The notes under the pieces: model-generated | Told to the model about the DNA's origin: nothing | Database searches by the model: none | The model's input: the letters and a program-made list of their open reading frames with translations, nothing else | Program-made: the position numbers and the translations under genes | Shown here: positions 17,138 to 26,519 of the stretch, piece after piece | Numbering within the stretch: position 1 is the stretch's first letter | How the letters are laid out: each line of letters begins with the position of its first letter | Assembly: GCA_947504035.1 (NCBI GenBank) | Contig: CANNGA010000003.1 | Span: 248,001 to 312,000 of the forward strand | DNA: 64,000 bases | From: an uncultured Flavobacteriaceae bacterium | Lineage (GTDB): Bacteria; Bacteroidota; Bacteroidia; Flavobacteriales; Flavobacteriaceae | Reading direction: 5' to 3'

Positions 17138-18136
17138 TTATTTAAACGTTGCTCTTGGCCCACCAGGTTCAAAAGTAGATCGCATCCTGTCTTTTTGTCC
17201 ATTGGTGAACATAAACATACTTTCATCAAATACAGCCTGCATAAAATTCATGACCATATCTCTTGTGTTACAGCTTACTGCATCAGGATACGTGATAGAT
17301 CCAAGGTAATCAATACTTTGTTTTGGTGTATCGCTTATACCATCACCACCATTACGTTCGCAACCTTTAAAAGAGTTTAAGCCTGTAAGGTGAATTAAAT
17401 TTAACCAGTGCCCTATTTCATGTGCCGCCGTTCTTCCCTTTCTATATTCTTCAATTGCTGTTCCCTCCGTACCAAAATGAGTAAGATTTACAAGAACAGC
17501 ATCGCGTTCAGGGTATGTTATTCGTCCTGAAGGACTTAAAGCTGCACCTGCAAAATCAGGAGAAAAATTACCAACATAAATATTTAAATATTTAGTGGGA
17601 TCACTAATTCTTTTACCTCCTTTTTCTGGTAATGTGATGTCAAAAAGATTATTTCTCCATTGTACAACGTCTGTTTTGGTTCTTGTAATACGTTCCAATT
17701 CAAACCGAATACCAACATCGGCCACTCGGTCTTTATAAACATTTGGCACCTTACTGAGGTCCTCGTTTTCTTTATTAAAATCTCTGTTTAAGGCATCGAT
17801 TTGCGATCTTACCTGGCTCCATTTTATATTTTGCTCTGGTGTATTATATAAGATATGGACTATAACTGGAATGACAATCTCTTCATCTGATTTTTTGGCA
17901 CTTTTTGATGCATATTGTTTTGCCATAGCATCAATGCGCTCTTGTTCTTTTGCTATCTCTGGATATTGCGCCGCCATTTTAAGGTAATACTCTTGAGTAG
18001 CACAATATTTTGCTCTAAATGCGCCTTCATTTATAGCTATTGGTGTATTGGTCTCGTTTAAGTCTTCCTCATTTTCACAAGATGTCGTGAAAATTAAGGC
18101 ACTTGCTAAAAAAGTGTAGTAAAAAAAAGTTTTCAA
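17138..18136 (-). CDS. M43-family (pappalysin-like) zinc metalloprotease, lipoprotein
   Basis: A 332-residue secreted protease of the metzincin clan. The zinc motif HEIGHWLNLIH lies near residue 235, and the Met-turn appears as VMNFMQ near the end, both typical of M43 cytophagalysin/pappalysin enzymes. Cys residues around CERNGGD and SCNTRD may form the conserved disulphide. A lipoprotein signal ends at TTSC. The longest frame begins at an ATG at 18184, but that start lies upstream of a -7 element (18161-18168) and gives a poor signal peptide. The TTG at 18136 gives a compact signal (MKTFFYYTFLASALIFTTSC) and is preferred. Substrates are unknown. The gene is monocistronic with a strong terminator. 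Confidence 0.85.
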   Translation of the reverse strand: MKTFFYYTFLASALIFTTSCENEEDLNETNTPIAINEGAFRAKYCATQEYYLKMAAQYPEIAKEQERIDAMAKQYASKSAKKSDEEIVIPVIVHILYNTPEQNIKWSQVRSQIDALNRDFNKENEDLSKVPNVYKDRVADVGIRFELERITRTKTDVVQWRNNLFDITLPEKGGKRISDPTKYLNIYVGNFSPDFAGAALSPSGRITYPERDAVLVNLTHFGTEGTAIEEYRKGRTAAHEIGHWLNLIHLTGLNSFKGCERNGGDGISDTPKQSIDYLGSITYPDAVSCNTRDMVMNFMQAVFDESMFMFTNGQKDRMRSTFEPGGPRATFK

Positions 18137-18813
18137 TTGATTTAGTTTTAAAGTTTTATGCAAAAATAAAAAACATAAGTACATGTATAGTTTTACTTAT
18201 ATTTTATATGTTATTTTAACACAAACGCATAAGTTTTTTTCTTTCAATAAATACATAAAACCTATAAAGCACTAGCATTCAATAGTATTCATTTACTCTA
18301 AAAGCTTTTGTTACATATTTTTCATTAACAATTATTATAGCATTACGAAAGAATTTACCTTAGTTAATATTTAAAAAACGCTAAACTTATTGGGGGAATA
18401 AAGTATATCTTTATGAGGCTCATAAACACTCTAAAAAAATAACACGACGAAACCTTACAAAACATAAATTGTTTCGGCATGACGCTTCGCACTCTAACAA
18501 AGTAAAATAATGATGGTTTAAATAGCGCATACAATTCTGCTTGTAAAGTGCTTTCTAGAAACTAATCACTTATAAGAACATAAAACAAATCGTCCTGTTT
18601 AAAGCATTATCATTTAATTAGCCCTTTCAAATCTTGGGGTTTGTAGATTCTCGTTTTAGGACGTAGAAGTACGCTTTGCTAAAACGTGTTTTTGTAATCC
18701 CGTATTTAAAATGTGCTTACATAGCACACTTTAACACAAAAACGAATGCGCATAATTTATTGCTGCGTTGGCATCTATATACTGCTAAAAAGAAAAAGCT
18801 ATTTTTAAATATA
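18137..18813. other. Intergenic region of about 680 bases without a gene
   Basis: Apart from the protease leader at its left end, I see no gene-like frame, terminator with a T tract or known RNA. A small perfect hairpin, TGTGCT-TACAT-AGCACA, lies at 18712-18728 between this region and the Fur-type gene. Its role is unknown. Confidence 0.5.
18161..18168 (-). promoter_or_regulatory. -7 promoter element TATTTTTG of the M43 protease gene
   Basis: The minus strand reads TATTTTTG, an exact TAnnTTTG match, about 25 bases before the proposed TTG start. The upstream ATG would lie ahead of the transcription start, so this box decides the start choice. No clear -33 TTTG is seen. Confidence 0.5.
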
Positions 18814-19194
18814 CTAAGAAGAACACTGAGGACACAATCCTGATAACGTAAAATTCATTTCGGTTACTTTGTAAGCCTCTGGCAATGTATAACTAGGTGC
18901 AACACCCTCAAGACAGGTTACAGATTGACATTTTTCGCAGCTAAAATGGATATGATCGTGATCATGTTTTGAAGTACACGAACGACAGCTTGCATATTTT
19001 ATCACCCCATCTGTGTTTACAATTTTATGGATTAGCCCTTCATCCAATAGTCTGTACAAAACACGGTAAATCGTTACCCTATCACAAGTCCCTTCAAGCG
19101 TATTTTGAATTTCCCTTTGAGAAAGCGCCATAGGTGAGGCTGCAATCAATTCTTGAATTTCTAGTTTTGCTTTTGTGGTTCTTGTTTTTTTCAT
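18814..19194 (-). CDS. Fur-family metalloregulator, probably Zur-like
   Basis: A 126-residue DNA-binding repressor of the Fur superfamily. A winged helix occupies about 5-65 (LSQREIQNTL, DRVTIYRVLYRLLDEGLI). The dimerisation and metal domain has the His-rich loop HDHDHIHF (77-84) and two structural zinc CxxC pairs, Cys86/Cys89 and Cys121/Cys124. Extra cysteines occur at 70, 73 and 94. The gene diverges from a MerC-like membrane protein, and a Fur-type palindrome overlaps the MerC promoter, so local repression is likely. Flavobacterial Fur-family proteins of this short form are mostly Zur-like zinc sensors, but the metal cannot be decided from sequence. Peroxide sensing is less likely given the metal-gene neighbour. 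Confidence 0.85.
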   Translation of the reverse strand: MKKTRTTKAKLEIQELIAASPMALSQREIQNTLEGTCDRVTIYRVLYRLLDEGLIHKIVNTDGVIKYASCRSCTSKHDHDHIHFSCEKCQSVTCLEGVAPSYTLPEAYKVTEMNFTLSGLCPQCSS

Positions 19195-19221
19195 TTATAA
19201 CTTAAATTATAACCGCTTAGT

Positions 19222-19252
19222 ATTGCATAGGTAAATATAATGATTATTTTTG
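19222..19252 (+). promoter_or_regulatory. Promoter of the MerC-like gene (-33 ATTG, -7 TATTTTTG)
   Basis: ATTG at 19222-19225 is followed by exactly 19 bases and then TATTTTTG at 19245-19252. This reproduces the Bacteroidota promoter layout of a TTTG-like -33 box, 19 bases, and TAnnTTTG. Transcription would start near 19257, giving a leader of about 25 bases before the ATG at 19281. Confidence 0.75.
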
Positions 19253-19271
19253 CAACCTTGTTGCATTAATA
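19245..19271. promoter_or_regulatory. Fur/Zur-type operator palindrome overlapping the MerC-like promoter
   Basis: The core TGCAAC-CTT-GTTGCA (19251-19265) is a perfect 6-3-6 inverted repeat. With two mismatched positions the symmetry extends outward to TATT and AATA, giving a 27-base imperfect palindrome. It covers the -7 box and the predicted transcription start. A repressor bound here would block the MerC-like gene. The divergently encoded Fur-family protein is the obvious candidate. Confidence 0.6.
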
Positions 19272-19280
19272 GCATTTATA

Positions 19281-19679
19281 ATGAATATAACGACTTTAAA
19301 AACAGATACCATTGGAATTTTAGCAAGTACATTATGTATGATACATTGCCTTGCTACTCCTTTTTTGTTTTTAGCGAAATCCTGTTCTGCTACCTGCTGT
19401 ACAACATCTCCAAATTGGTGGAGTTCGTTAGATTTTATATTTCTATTCGTGTCGTTTTTAGCAGTCTACCAATCTGTTAAAAACAGTTCTAAAACATGGT
19501 TAAAATATGCCATGTGGGGATCTTGGAGTGCTTTATTACTTATAGTGCTCAACGAAAAAACACAGCTACTTCCTCTTTTCGATGCTATTATTTATATCCC
19601 TTCTGTCGCCCTTGCAGCACTGCATTTTTACAGCTTAAAATACTGTCAATGTAAAACGGCATCTTGCTGTACACAATAA
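19281..19679 (+). CDS. MerC-domain inner-membrane metal transport protein
   Basis: A 132-residue protein with four hydrophobic helices (about 8-30, 46-64, 72-90, 96-114). It has the MerC hallmark CMIHCLATP in the first helix, a Cys-rich loop (SCSATCC) and a Cys-rich C-terminus (CQCKTASCC). MerC proteins carry Hg(II) in mercury operons, but the flavobacterial MerC-like proteins usually sit beside a Fur/Zur regulator and may handle zinc or another thiophilic metal. Here there are no other mer genes, which favours metal homeostasis over mercury resistance. The gene diverges from the Fur-type gene across 86 bases. That spacer contains a well-formed promoter overlapped by a palindromic operator. 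Confidence 0.85.
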   Translation: MNITTLKTDTIGILASTLCMIHCLATPFLFLAKSCSATCCTTSPNWWSSLDFIFLFVSFLAVYQSVKNSSKTWLKYAMWGSWSALLLIVLNEKTQLLPLFDAIIYIPSVALAALHFYSLKYCQCKTASCCTQ

Positions 19680-19851
19680 ATGTGTAAAATAGAGTGCGCT
19701 CTAACAAGGTATTTCAGTAAATTTCATGTAGAATGTAGGACAGCTCAAAAAAGTTAGAACTCCCCTTCTCCAACTTTAAAAAGAACAATTTCAATAGTTT
19801 TTGTTTAATTTTAAAGCGCGATATAATACTAAAATATATCCTCCTTAGCTT

Positions 19852-21141
19852 ATGAAATATTTGTATACCATTATAATAGGGCTTACCTGTTTCCTGCCAC
19901 ACTGTAATGCTCAAGCCAATTGGCAAACATTATCGGGTATTTTAGACAATACCAGCAACCAACGTTTTGATGATGTATTCTTTTTAAACGCAACGACAGG
20001 ATGGGCCGTAAATGGCTTTTTTGCCGCTGTATACAAAACAACAGACGGTGGTACAACATGGACGGAGCAACTTAATGAAGCCGATCTTGAAGGTGATTTT
20101 TACTTTAGAACGCTTACTTTTTTAAATGAAACTACTGGATTCTTAGGCACATTAAACGGCACATTTTTTAAAACAGAGGATGGTGGTACCACATGGACAG
20201 AAGTTACAAATATAAGCCCTAATCCACCTGCCATTTGTGGATTAAACACCGTTGGAGATGCCACCATTTATGGTTGCGGTGCTTTTTTTACACCTGCACA
20301 TATTATAAAATCTACAGATAGTGGTGCTACTTGGGAATTTATAGATATGACTGCCTTTGCCAACGCGCTTGTTGATGTTTATTTTCTAACAGAAACGACC
20401 GGTTTTGTTTCTGGTAGAAGTACCACTGGTGCTACCATTTTAAAGACAACTGATGGCGGTAGTACATGGAACGAAATATACAATTCTAATATTCCAGGGG
20501 AATATGTATGGAAACTTCAACTATTAGGTGGCGCTACACCTAACGTGATATTTGGTGCTGTAACAGCTGTAGCGCCAAATCTAGGGAAATTGATCTCTTC
20601 TATGGATGGAGGCCTCTCCTTTTCCACTTTCGATGCCCCTGAAACCGACATCCAAGCCGTTGGATTTGTAAGTCCTACTAGAGGTTGGATGGGAGGACAT
20701 ACCACTGGATTTTACGAAACAACTAACGGTGGTGCAACGTGGACTGATAGTGGCATTGGAAGCAATTTAAATCGCATCTTCGTGCTTAGCCCTACATTAG
20801 CCTATGGTTGTGGCACTTCGGTTTATAAATTTTCAGATTCCAATACTCTAAATACAGCAACGCCAACTATTCCAGCAGAAGCCCCCACAAGCATAGCCTT
20901 TAAACAAAACCCTGTAGCTTCTAACTTAGAGTTCTCCATAACCTATCAAGCCAGTGAAAACATGCTTATAGAACTTTATGACGCTAAAGGCAGATTCCTT
21001 CAAACACTAAATAGGTCTATCATAAATGGGCGAACAACTAAAGCCTACACCTACCCTGTTCATCACTTAAGTTCGGGTACCTATTTCGTGAATTTTCATT
21101 ATAATAATGGTAGAAGAACTTTTAAGTTTGTAAAACGCTAA
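19852..21141 (+). CDS. T9SS-secreted beta-propeller protein (Ycf48/BNR-like repeats)
   Basis: A 429-residue exported protein. A signal peptide (about 1-20) is followed by six or so repeats of the form TTDGGTTWTE, each an Asp-box of a sialidase or Ycf48-type beta-propeller (about 25-330). The last 80 residues form a type IX secretion sorting domain (IAFKQNPVAS, IELYDAKGR, LSSGTYFV, ending KFVKR), which sends the protein across the outer membrane and anchors it to the surface or releases it. Catalytic sialidase residues are not evident, so it is probably a binding or scaffold propeller. It is transcribed alone and shares a strong bidirectional terminator with the convergent metalloprotease gene. 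Confidence 0.88.
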   Translation: MKYLYTIIIGLTCFLPHCNAQANWQTLSGILDNTSNQRFDDVFFLNATTGWAVNGFFAAVYKTTDGGTTWTEQLNEADLEGDFYFRTLTFLNETTGFLGTLNGTFFKTEDGGTTWTEVTNISPNPPAICGLNTVGDATIYGCGAFFTPAHIIKSTDSGATWEFIDMTAFANALVDVYFLTETTGFVSGRSTTGATILKTTDGGSTWNEIYNSNIPGEYVWKLQLLGGATPNVIFGAVTAVAPNLGKLISSMDGGLSFSTFDAPETDIQAVGFVSPTRGWMGGHTTGFYETTNGGATWTDSGIGSNLNRIFVLSPTLAYGCGTSVYKFSDSNTLNTATPTIPAEAPTSIAFKQNPVASNLEFSITYQASENMLIELYDAKGRFLQTLNRSIINGRTTKAYTYPVHHLSSGTYFVNFHYNNGRRTFKFVKR

Positions 21142-21163
21142 AGATTACGCATACCTTAGTTGC

Positions 21164-21202
21164 AAAAAAGGCGAGCTCTTAGTTAAAGAGCTCGCCTTTT
21201 TT
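21164..21202. terminator. Strong bidirectional terminator, perfect 17-base stem
   Basis: AAAAAAGGCGAGCTCTT (21164-21180) and its exact complement (21186-21202) enclose a five-base loop AGTTA. The A and T flanks give a U tract on both strands. It lies between the convergent T9SS propeller and metalloprotease genes and serves both. Confidence 0.93.
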
Positions 21203-21214
21203 AAATCTAAAATC

Positions 21215-24200
21215 TTAGTCTATCACTATACGTTTGGTATAAGATTGCCCGTCTATACGAACCTTCACAAAATACACGCCTGAATTTACTTTTTTAAGCG
21301 TTACATCCATTTTTTGTGTTCCAACCGTTTGGACATCTCTATAAATTAACCGTCCAGAAACATCATAGACCTCAACAAGATCACTACGACTGCCTGTAGT
21401 ATTATGTATTGTAAATGTCCCTGAATTAAGTACAGGATACACTATAAACCCATTATCTGTAGTCGTAATATCTGTTAAAGAAAGTGCATTATCTACCACC
21501 AAAGACACATTATCTACTAACGCTTTAGCTGGCCCTGTAGACCTTTCTGGTATAAAAGCCTCTATTTGAAGCACTATTGTTTCTCCTGCATAATGAACTA
21601 AGTTGCCTAGAATATCATGAGTTATAGTCTTATTTATACGATCTACAGGATTAAGTATTCCAAAGCGAAACGTTTCTACTTCAAACAGCATATCCCCCTC
21701 CGAATTCGTAAATTTTACTGAAAACTCACGTTCTAGTCTGGGGTTATTAAATGTCATGCTATAGTTCACCAAAACATCTAAAGACAACAACGCCTGTTCT
21801 GCGCTACCAATAGTTGCGGGTACTGTAATATTCTGACTAATACGATATCGCGTATCCGCTATATTACTATCAAAAGACGTGAAAGCAGCGAAATTACCTT
21901 GTGTTGGTGCAATATTATCTACAATTGTGCAAACATTCTCAGAACTCTCTAAAACTTCAAAATTACTTGTACACCCCGAGAATTGTTCCAAACCATCTAA
22001 AATCCAACCAGACAGATCACCACACTCAAAACTCCCATTTATAATAAGATTTTCTGGTGTTGAAGCTAAACCAGTACAAAGCGTACTTACATTTAAAGGC
22101 CCAATTACCCTACTGGTCCTACCATCATCACAGTTCGTGCTGATGTAAAAATCGTATGTAAAGCCACTTACTAAATTCTCGATACGTTGAGACGTTGCTG
22201 CCGTATTTATTTCAACACCCGTTCCAAGAATAAACCCTTCTAATCCATATTCAATACTCACATCTGCTAAAGACTCTGAACTTGGAACATTCCATGATAA
22301 ATTCACAGCATTAGAAGTCACCTCTATAGCTCTAAAGTCTTCTGGAGTTAAACAGTTTAGATTGGATTCACAAACAACAGAAGCCTCCCACCCAGAAGCT
22401 ACTACACTAAAATCTGAGGTAAATACAAACGTAAGTGCGCCACTATTGGCTGTCGACACTAAAGTGCCTGGATTAGTTATAAATCGTCCTATTATTGGTG
22501 CTTCAACAGATGCCCCATCGTATACCGTTAAAGCATCGCAACAAGATTCAATATCAAAACTATTAAAAGTAACTGTAACGCTTTCCCCGGGCTGGTTAGG
22601 AGCAATAACCGTAGTTCTATTTTCATTATTAGAATAATTACCTGAAGCACCTCCTGAATCATAAAACCGGTCGCCATTACAAAAATCACTAGTTGTTTTA
22701 AAGGTAAAAGGTCCTACATTAGCACCTTCTAGTGTCCCACAATTCCCGCTAACATAAAAATCGTATGCCGTTCCTGATTCTAAATTTAATGCCGTAAAAG
22801 CACTTTCATTCACAATCTGCGATACACCATTACCTAGCGTAAATCCACGTTCGCCATACTCAATAGTCCATGAATCAGGAAATAAGAGATCTGTCCAAGC
22901 CACCTCTAATGAATTTACCAAAGTACGTTCTGCATTAAAATTTACTGGAGAACTACAAAATGTTGAAAAGGTATAAGTTTCAGAATCATTTATAAGCGCA
23001 CAAGGATTCGTACCCCTGATACGCCAAAAATAAACCGTTCCACTATTTAAGCCTAAAACCTCATAACTTGTATTAAGTGTAGTAACGTTTTCTACTATAG
23101 TGTTTGCTGCAAAAGAAGGATCGGTTGCGATTTGTAACTCATATAAATTTATAGTTGTAGCTGCTTGCCAATTAAAAGTAATATTTGTAGACTGGTCTTT
23201 AGCATTGTTTAGTGGCGTATTTAAATGAATAGGACTTATTGTTTCATCAAAAATCGTAAAACTGAGCTCTACTTCTTTTTCTATACCCGTCGTACTATTA
23301 CCTACAAGACTAAATATATACGCACCTGTTTCAAACCCTGCTATCCCTGATAGGGTTACCGTAAAAGGGGTCCCATCTGTTTGTATTCCTGAAAAGCGCA
23401 TTGGCGAAATTTGTGCCTCTACCCCTTCTGGCAAGTCAGTCACCGAAAGATCAACCTGTTCTTGAAATTCTAAAAAAGTTCTATAGTTTATATCAAAAAC
23501 AATTTCTGAAGTTGTATCACACACTTCTATATGAGGCTGGTTAGACGTAATGTTAAATTCAGATTTTTCAATTGTAAAACGCGTTTCGTTAACTGCGAAA
23601 TACACATTATCTACGGCTTTTACTAAGAGCCTTGCATTTGCTGTTGCTTCTACATCTATTAATTGGAACGTCGCTTCACCATCATTCTCTGTGGTTACAA
23701 GCGACGTAGGAAATGTAAGTCCACCATCAGTAGACAATAGCACTTCTACTTGGACTGTATTAATGGGAGAGGCATTAGTTCCAGCAACATCCCAAGTTAC
23801 TGTAACATTTTCGCCAACAGTCCAAACTAATGTGTTATCGCGTTGCGATGTAACCACAAATGGACCTGCTTCTTCAACAACATCTACCCGTACTTCATCT
23901 GAAACTGTTTGTCCACCATCTATACCGTTATCCCTAACAGTCATTACAAAATCTAAAGCACGAGACACAGAAGGCAAGACCTCCCATGTTGGGCTAAGGT
24001 TATTGGCAACGACAGCCTCTAAATTGGGAAAATAGCGTTTGGCACTTAATACAGGAGGAAAAGATCGAAACATAGGCCCTACAGTACGTGTAGGCACTGG
24101 AGTGTTTGCGTTTTGTGGATCCCCGCTATTATTCTGTTCCCAACAATACGTTAATGTATTATTATCTGGATCTGTAGCATGACCTTCTAATACAAAAGCT

Positions 24201-25513
24201 GTACGTATAGGAATCACATAATCTTCACCTTGGTCTACCAATGGTGCTGTATTTCCAGTAGGTATTACTGTGGCACAACTGGAATTATTAATGGTCCATA
24301 CCGCAATATCTCGTATGCTTGTATAATTAAAATAAGCGTCGGGATCTTCTTGTACATTTGGGGGACAAATTCCAGCATAACTCATAATGGTACTACCACT
24401 ACCTGGCTCTACTTCACTGCCATTTCTACCGCTACGACAATTACGACTACTTTGGGTATGGTAGGCCCCAAATTGATGTCCAAATTCATGTGCTGCTATT
24501 AAATTCATTCCATCTAAATCGGGACTTCTATGTACCGTGTATGCTTGTCCTTTAGCACCATTAGTACAAACACAAGCGATACATCCCGCATTTCCATAAA
24601 CACTATTCCCATCTTTATGGAACAAATGGCCTACATCATAATCCGATTCTTCCAAGTTACTAGACAACGTATTTACAAGTTCGTCTCTTAAAACTCTTCC
24701 TGCCGAATAAGGATCTGAACTGGGATTTAAAAAAATTAACGCATCTGTTGTATCTATCAATTGCATTGTAACTCCCAAATCACGTTCAAAAATACCATTA
24801 AGGCGATTCACAGAGTTTACCATAGCTTGCAATACTTTGGCCTTACGGGCATTGTCGTTAGGCTCTGTACCATCTAAAAACACCTGTGCATAATCCCCAC
24901 TTACAGAAAGTGCTAGTCTGTAACGTCTTAAACTGCCGTCATCCACATTTCTATTAAAAAGTCCAAATTGGGTCGTCGCATAATCTCCATAAGCTGTATC
25001 GTTTTCTGTCTCACAATCAAAAGGAGCATATTCGGCTGTTGAAAACGCATACAAAGAGGGTGTCATCGGACGTATTTGCACATTTTCACGAGCTGTATGT
25101 AGCAAAAAACCATAAAACCCTTCGGTGGTTGAATATGTGAATCGAAGCGTTTGCCCCGAACCATCTATGGCAACCCCTTTATAACTTTTAATAGTAGAGA
25201 ATTTTTGAGCTAGATAAGGGGATAGCACTTCAGTCTCTTTTATCAAAAACTTACGCCCGTTAGGATGGATTTTACTTGGAACTTCTAAAACCGCTGTATG
25301 GCGAACTGTCACACGACTAAGTAGCGTTTCTAAAGCTTTAGTATTTAAACTGTAAGCTACAGCTTCCACATCGTTATTACTTACTAATTGTGTGGTCTGT
25401 ATTTCAGAAATATGCCACAACGCATCTTGGGCTTTAACCTTTAAAGTACCTATAGTACTCAAGCAAAAAAATAGAATAACTGATTTAAGAAAAAGTGTAA
25501 TTTTTAGCGGCAT
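21215..25513 (-). CDS. Large T9SS-secreted reprolysin-like zinc metalloprotease
   Basis: A 1432-residue secreted protease. After a signal peptide (about 1-28) and a propeptide-like region, the metzincin catalytic domain carries HEFGHQFGAYH near residue 343 and a Met-turn in TIMSYAGIC, as in reprolysin-like (M12B-type) flavobacterial proteases. Downstream are Ig-like domains, fibronectin type III repeats (recurring NLSWNVP, TAYDFYVSGNCG and YDFYISTNCDDG patterns) and a CUB-like domain with paired cysteines (CNGDRFYDSGGASG to ASVVCE, about 960-1060). The C-terminal T9SS sorting domain ends SYTKRIVID. It probably degrades extracellular protein at or beyond the cell surface. Calcium-dependent propeptide cleavage is likely but not shown. 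Confidence 0.9.
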   Translation of the reverse strand: MPLKITLFLKSVILFFCLSTIGTLKVKAQDALWHISEIQTTQLVSNNDVEAVAYSLNTKALETLLSRVTVRHTAVLEVPSKIHPNGRKFLIKETEVLSPYLAQKFSTIKSYKGVAIDGSGQTLRFTYSTTEGFYGFLLHTARENVQIRPMTPSLYAFSTAEYAPFDCETENDTAYGDYATTQFGLFNRNVDDGSLRRYRLALSVSGDYAQVFLDGTEPNDNARKAKVLQAMVNSVNRLNGIFERDLGVTMQLIDTTDALIFLNPSSDPYSAGRVLRDELVNTLSSNLEESDYDVGHLFHKDGNSVYGNAGCIACVCTNGAKGQAYTVHRSPDLDGMNLIAAHEFGHQFGAYHTQSSRNCRSGRNGSEVEPGSGSTIMSYAGICPPNVQEDPDAYFNYTSIRDIAVWTINNSSCATVIPTGNTAPLVDQGEDYVIPIRTAFVLEGHATDPDNNTLTYCWEQNNSGDPQNANTPVPTRTVGPMFRSFPPVLSAKRYFPNLEAVVANNLSPTWEVLPSVSRALDFVMTVRDNGIDGGQTVSDEVRVDVVEEAGPFVVTSQRDNTLVWTVGENVTVTWDVAGTNASPINTVQVEVLLSTDGGLTFPTSLVTTENDGEATFQLIDVEATANARLLVKAVDNVYFAVNETRFTIEKSEFNITSNQPHIEVCDTTSEIVFDINYRTFLEFQEQVDLSVTDLPEGVEAQISPMRFSGIQTDGTPFTVTLSGIAGFETGAYIFSLVGNSTTGIEKEVELSFTIFDETISPIHLNTPLNNAKDQSTNITFNWQAATTINLYELQIATDPSFAANTIVENVTTLNTSYEVLGLNSGTVYFWRIRGTNPCALINDSETYTFSTFCSSPVNFNAERTLVNSLEVAWTDLLFPDSWTIEYGERGFTLGNGVSQIVNESAFTALNLESGTAYDFYVSGNCGTLEGANVGPFTFKTTSDFCNGDRFYDSGGASGNYSNNENRTTVIAPNQPGESVTVTFNSFDIESCCDALTVYDGASVEAPIIGRFITNPGTLVSTANSGALTFVFTSDFSVVASGWEASVVCESNLNCLTPEDFRAIEVTSNAVNLSWNVPSSESLADVSIEYGLEGFILGTGVEINTAATSQRIENLVSGFTYDFYISTNCDDGRTSRVIGPLNVSTLCTGLASTPENLIINGSFECGDLSGWILDGLEQFSGCTSNFEVLESSENVCTIVDNIAPTQGNFAAFTSFDSNIADTRYRISQNITVPATIGSAEQALLSLDVLVNYSMTFNNPRLEREFSVKFTNSEGDMLFEVETFRFGILNPVDRINKTITHDILGNLVHYAGETIVLQIEAFIPERSTGPAKALVDNVSLVVDNALSLTDITTTDNGFIVYPVLNSGTFTIHNTTGSRSDLVEVYDVSGRLIYRDVQTVGTQKMDVTLKKVNSGVYFVKVRIDGQSYTKRIVID

Positions 25514-25868
25514 AATTTAAAATGTATATGTAACAATTTAATATTGATTTTCTTTACAACAAAACAGGAGTTACAATAAACAGCTGTTTGAGAGGTTGTT
25601 TTGAGAGAAAAAACATATTAAGGATTTTAGTGCAATAAAACTAATAATCCTCCATAAATATGATCTTCATTTCTCTTCATATGAGATAAAACACTAAAAG
25701 AGATGTTCTAAATCCATAAATTAAAGTGCTCTAAGATGCCTATACGTAATAGAATTTAACAAAATGTTACACCATATTTAAACTTTAACAGTGTTATTTG
25801 TTTTTTATTAAAACTTTAAGAGTTTTCTCTAGTAACTTTAGAGCATTAAAAACATCTAAAAATCTCTT
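25514..25868. other. Divergent intergenic region without a gene
   Basis: The 355 bases separate the metalloprotease and DUF2911 genes and must hold both promoters. No exact TAnnTTTG box at a convincing distance was found for either gene. The nearest approximation is TAACTTTA at 25833-25840 upstream of the DUF2911 gene. No gene-like frame is present. Confidence 0.5.
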
Positions 25869-26414
25869 ATGAAATTACCTGTATATCTTAGTATTATCTG
25901 CTTAATGATCGCAACGACATTGAGCTCAACAACTCATGCCCAAAACTTCTCTAAATTAGATAAGAGTCCTATGGATGTGGCTGCTTTCCCCATAGATTAC
26001 AAAGACTCCAATAAGCGCATTAAAATCACTTACAGCCGCCCTCAATTAAAAGGGAGGCCTTTATCTAAATTGGCTCCAGAAGGAAAAGTATGGCGTACAG
26101 GGGCTAATGAAGCCGCAGAACTTACACTTTATAGCGATATGACATTAGGTGAAACCCCTGTAAAAGCAGGAACATATACCTTCTATCTCATACCTGGTAC
26201 AAAAGAGTGGACTGCCATTATAAATACAGATACAAATGTTTGGGGCGCTTATTTCTATAATGAAAAAAAGGACGTAGCCCGTTTAAAAGTTCCTCTAAAA
26301 ACTGCAAATGAGAGTCTGGAAGCCTTTTCTATTGTGTTTACAGAAACAGATAAAGGTATAGACATGCATTTGGGTTGGGGCAATGCGAGAATTGCTGTAC
26401 CCTTCAAAAAGTAA
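25869..26414 (+). CDS. DUF2911 family secreted protein
   Basis: A 181-residue protein with an N-terminal signal peptide cleaved near THAQ (about 25). The rest is the DUF2911 domain. Its hallmark segments are all present: SPMDVAAFP, ITYSRPQLKGR, VWRTGANEA, KAGTYTFYLIP, WTAIINT and WGAYFY. The family is widespread in Bacteroidota, exported and of unknown biochemical function. The gene stands alone between a divergent protease gene and a convergent DUF202 gene, and ends in a good terminator. Confidence 0.9.
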   Translation: MKLPVYLSIICLMIATTLSSTTHAQNFSKLDKSPMDVAAFPIDYKDSNKRIKITYSRPQLKGRPLSKLAPEGKVWRTGANEAAELTLYSDMTLGETPVKAGTYTFYLIPGTKEWTAIINTDTNVWGAYFYNEKKDVARLKVPLKTANESLEAFSIVFTETDKGIDMHLGWGNARIAVPFKK

Positions 26415-26455
26415 GCACATCACATCAACGGCATAACATTATCTTATGATAGTCT

Positions 26456-26490
26456 AAAAGTCAACCCTAAAATAAATGGGTTGGCTTTTT
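26456..26490. terminator. Bidirectional terminator between the DUF2911 and DUF202 genes
   Basis: AAAAGTCAACCC (26456-26467) pairs with GGGTTGGCTTTT (26478-26489), with one T-G wobble and a ten-base loop. It is flanked by A and T runs, so it can end transcription from both convergent genes. Confidence 0.85.
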
Positions 26491-26519
26491 AATTTATAGC
26501 CTTACGATCATTTTTAGAA

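Noticed and set aside
18712-18728. Small hairpin TGTGCT-TACAT-AGCACA as a terminator or small RNA
   Set aside because: The stem is short and no T tract follows. It is mentioned only as part of the intergenic description.
19281-19679. Mercury-resistance operon reading of the MerC-like gene
   Set aside because: No merA, merT, merP or MerR-type regulator is present. The neighbour is a Fur-family protein.
25797-25840. TTTG and TAACTTTA as the promoter of the DUF2911 gene
   Set aside because: The spacing is 32 bases instead of 19 and the -7 box has a mismatch.
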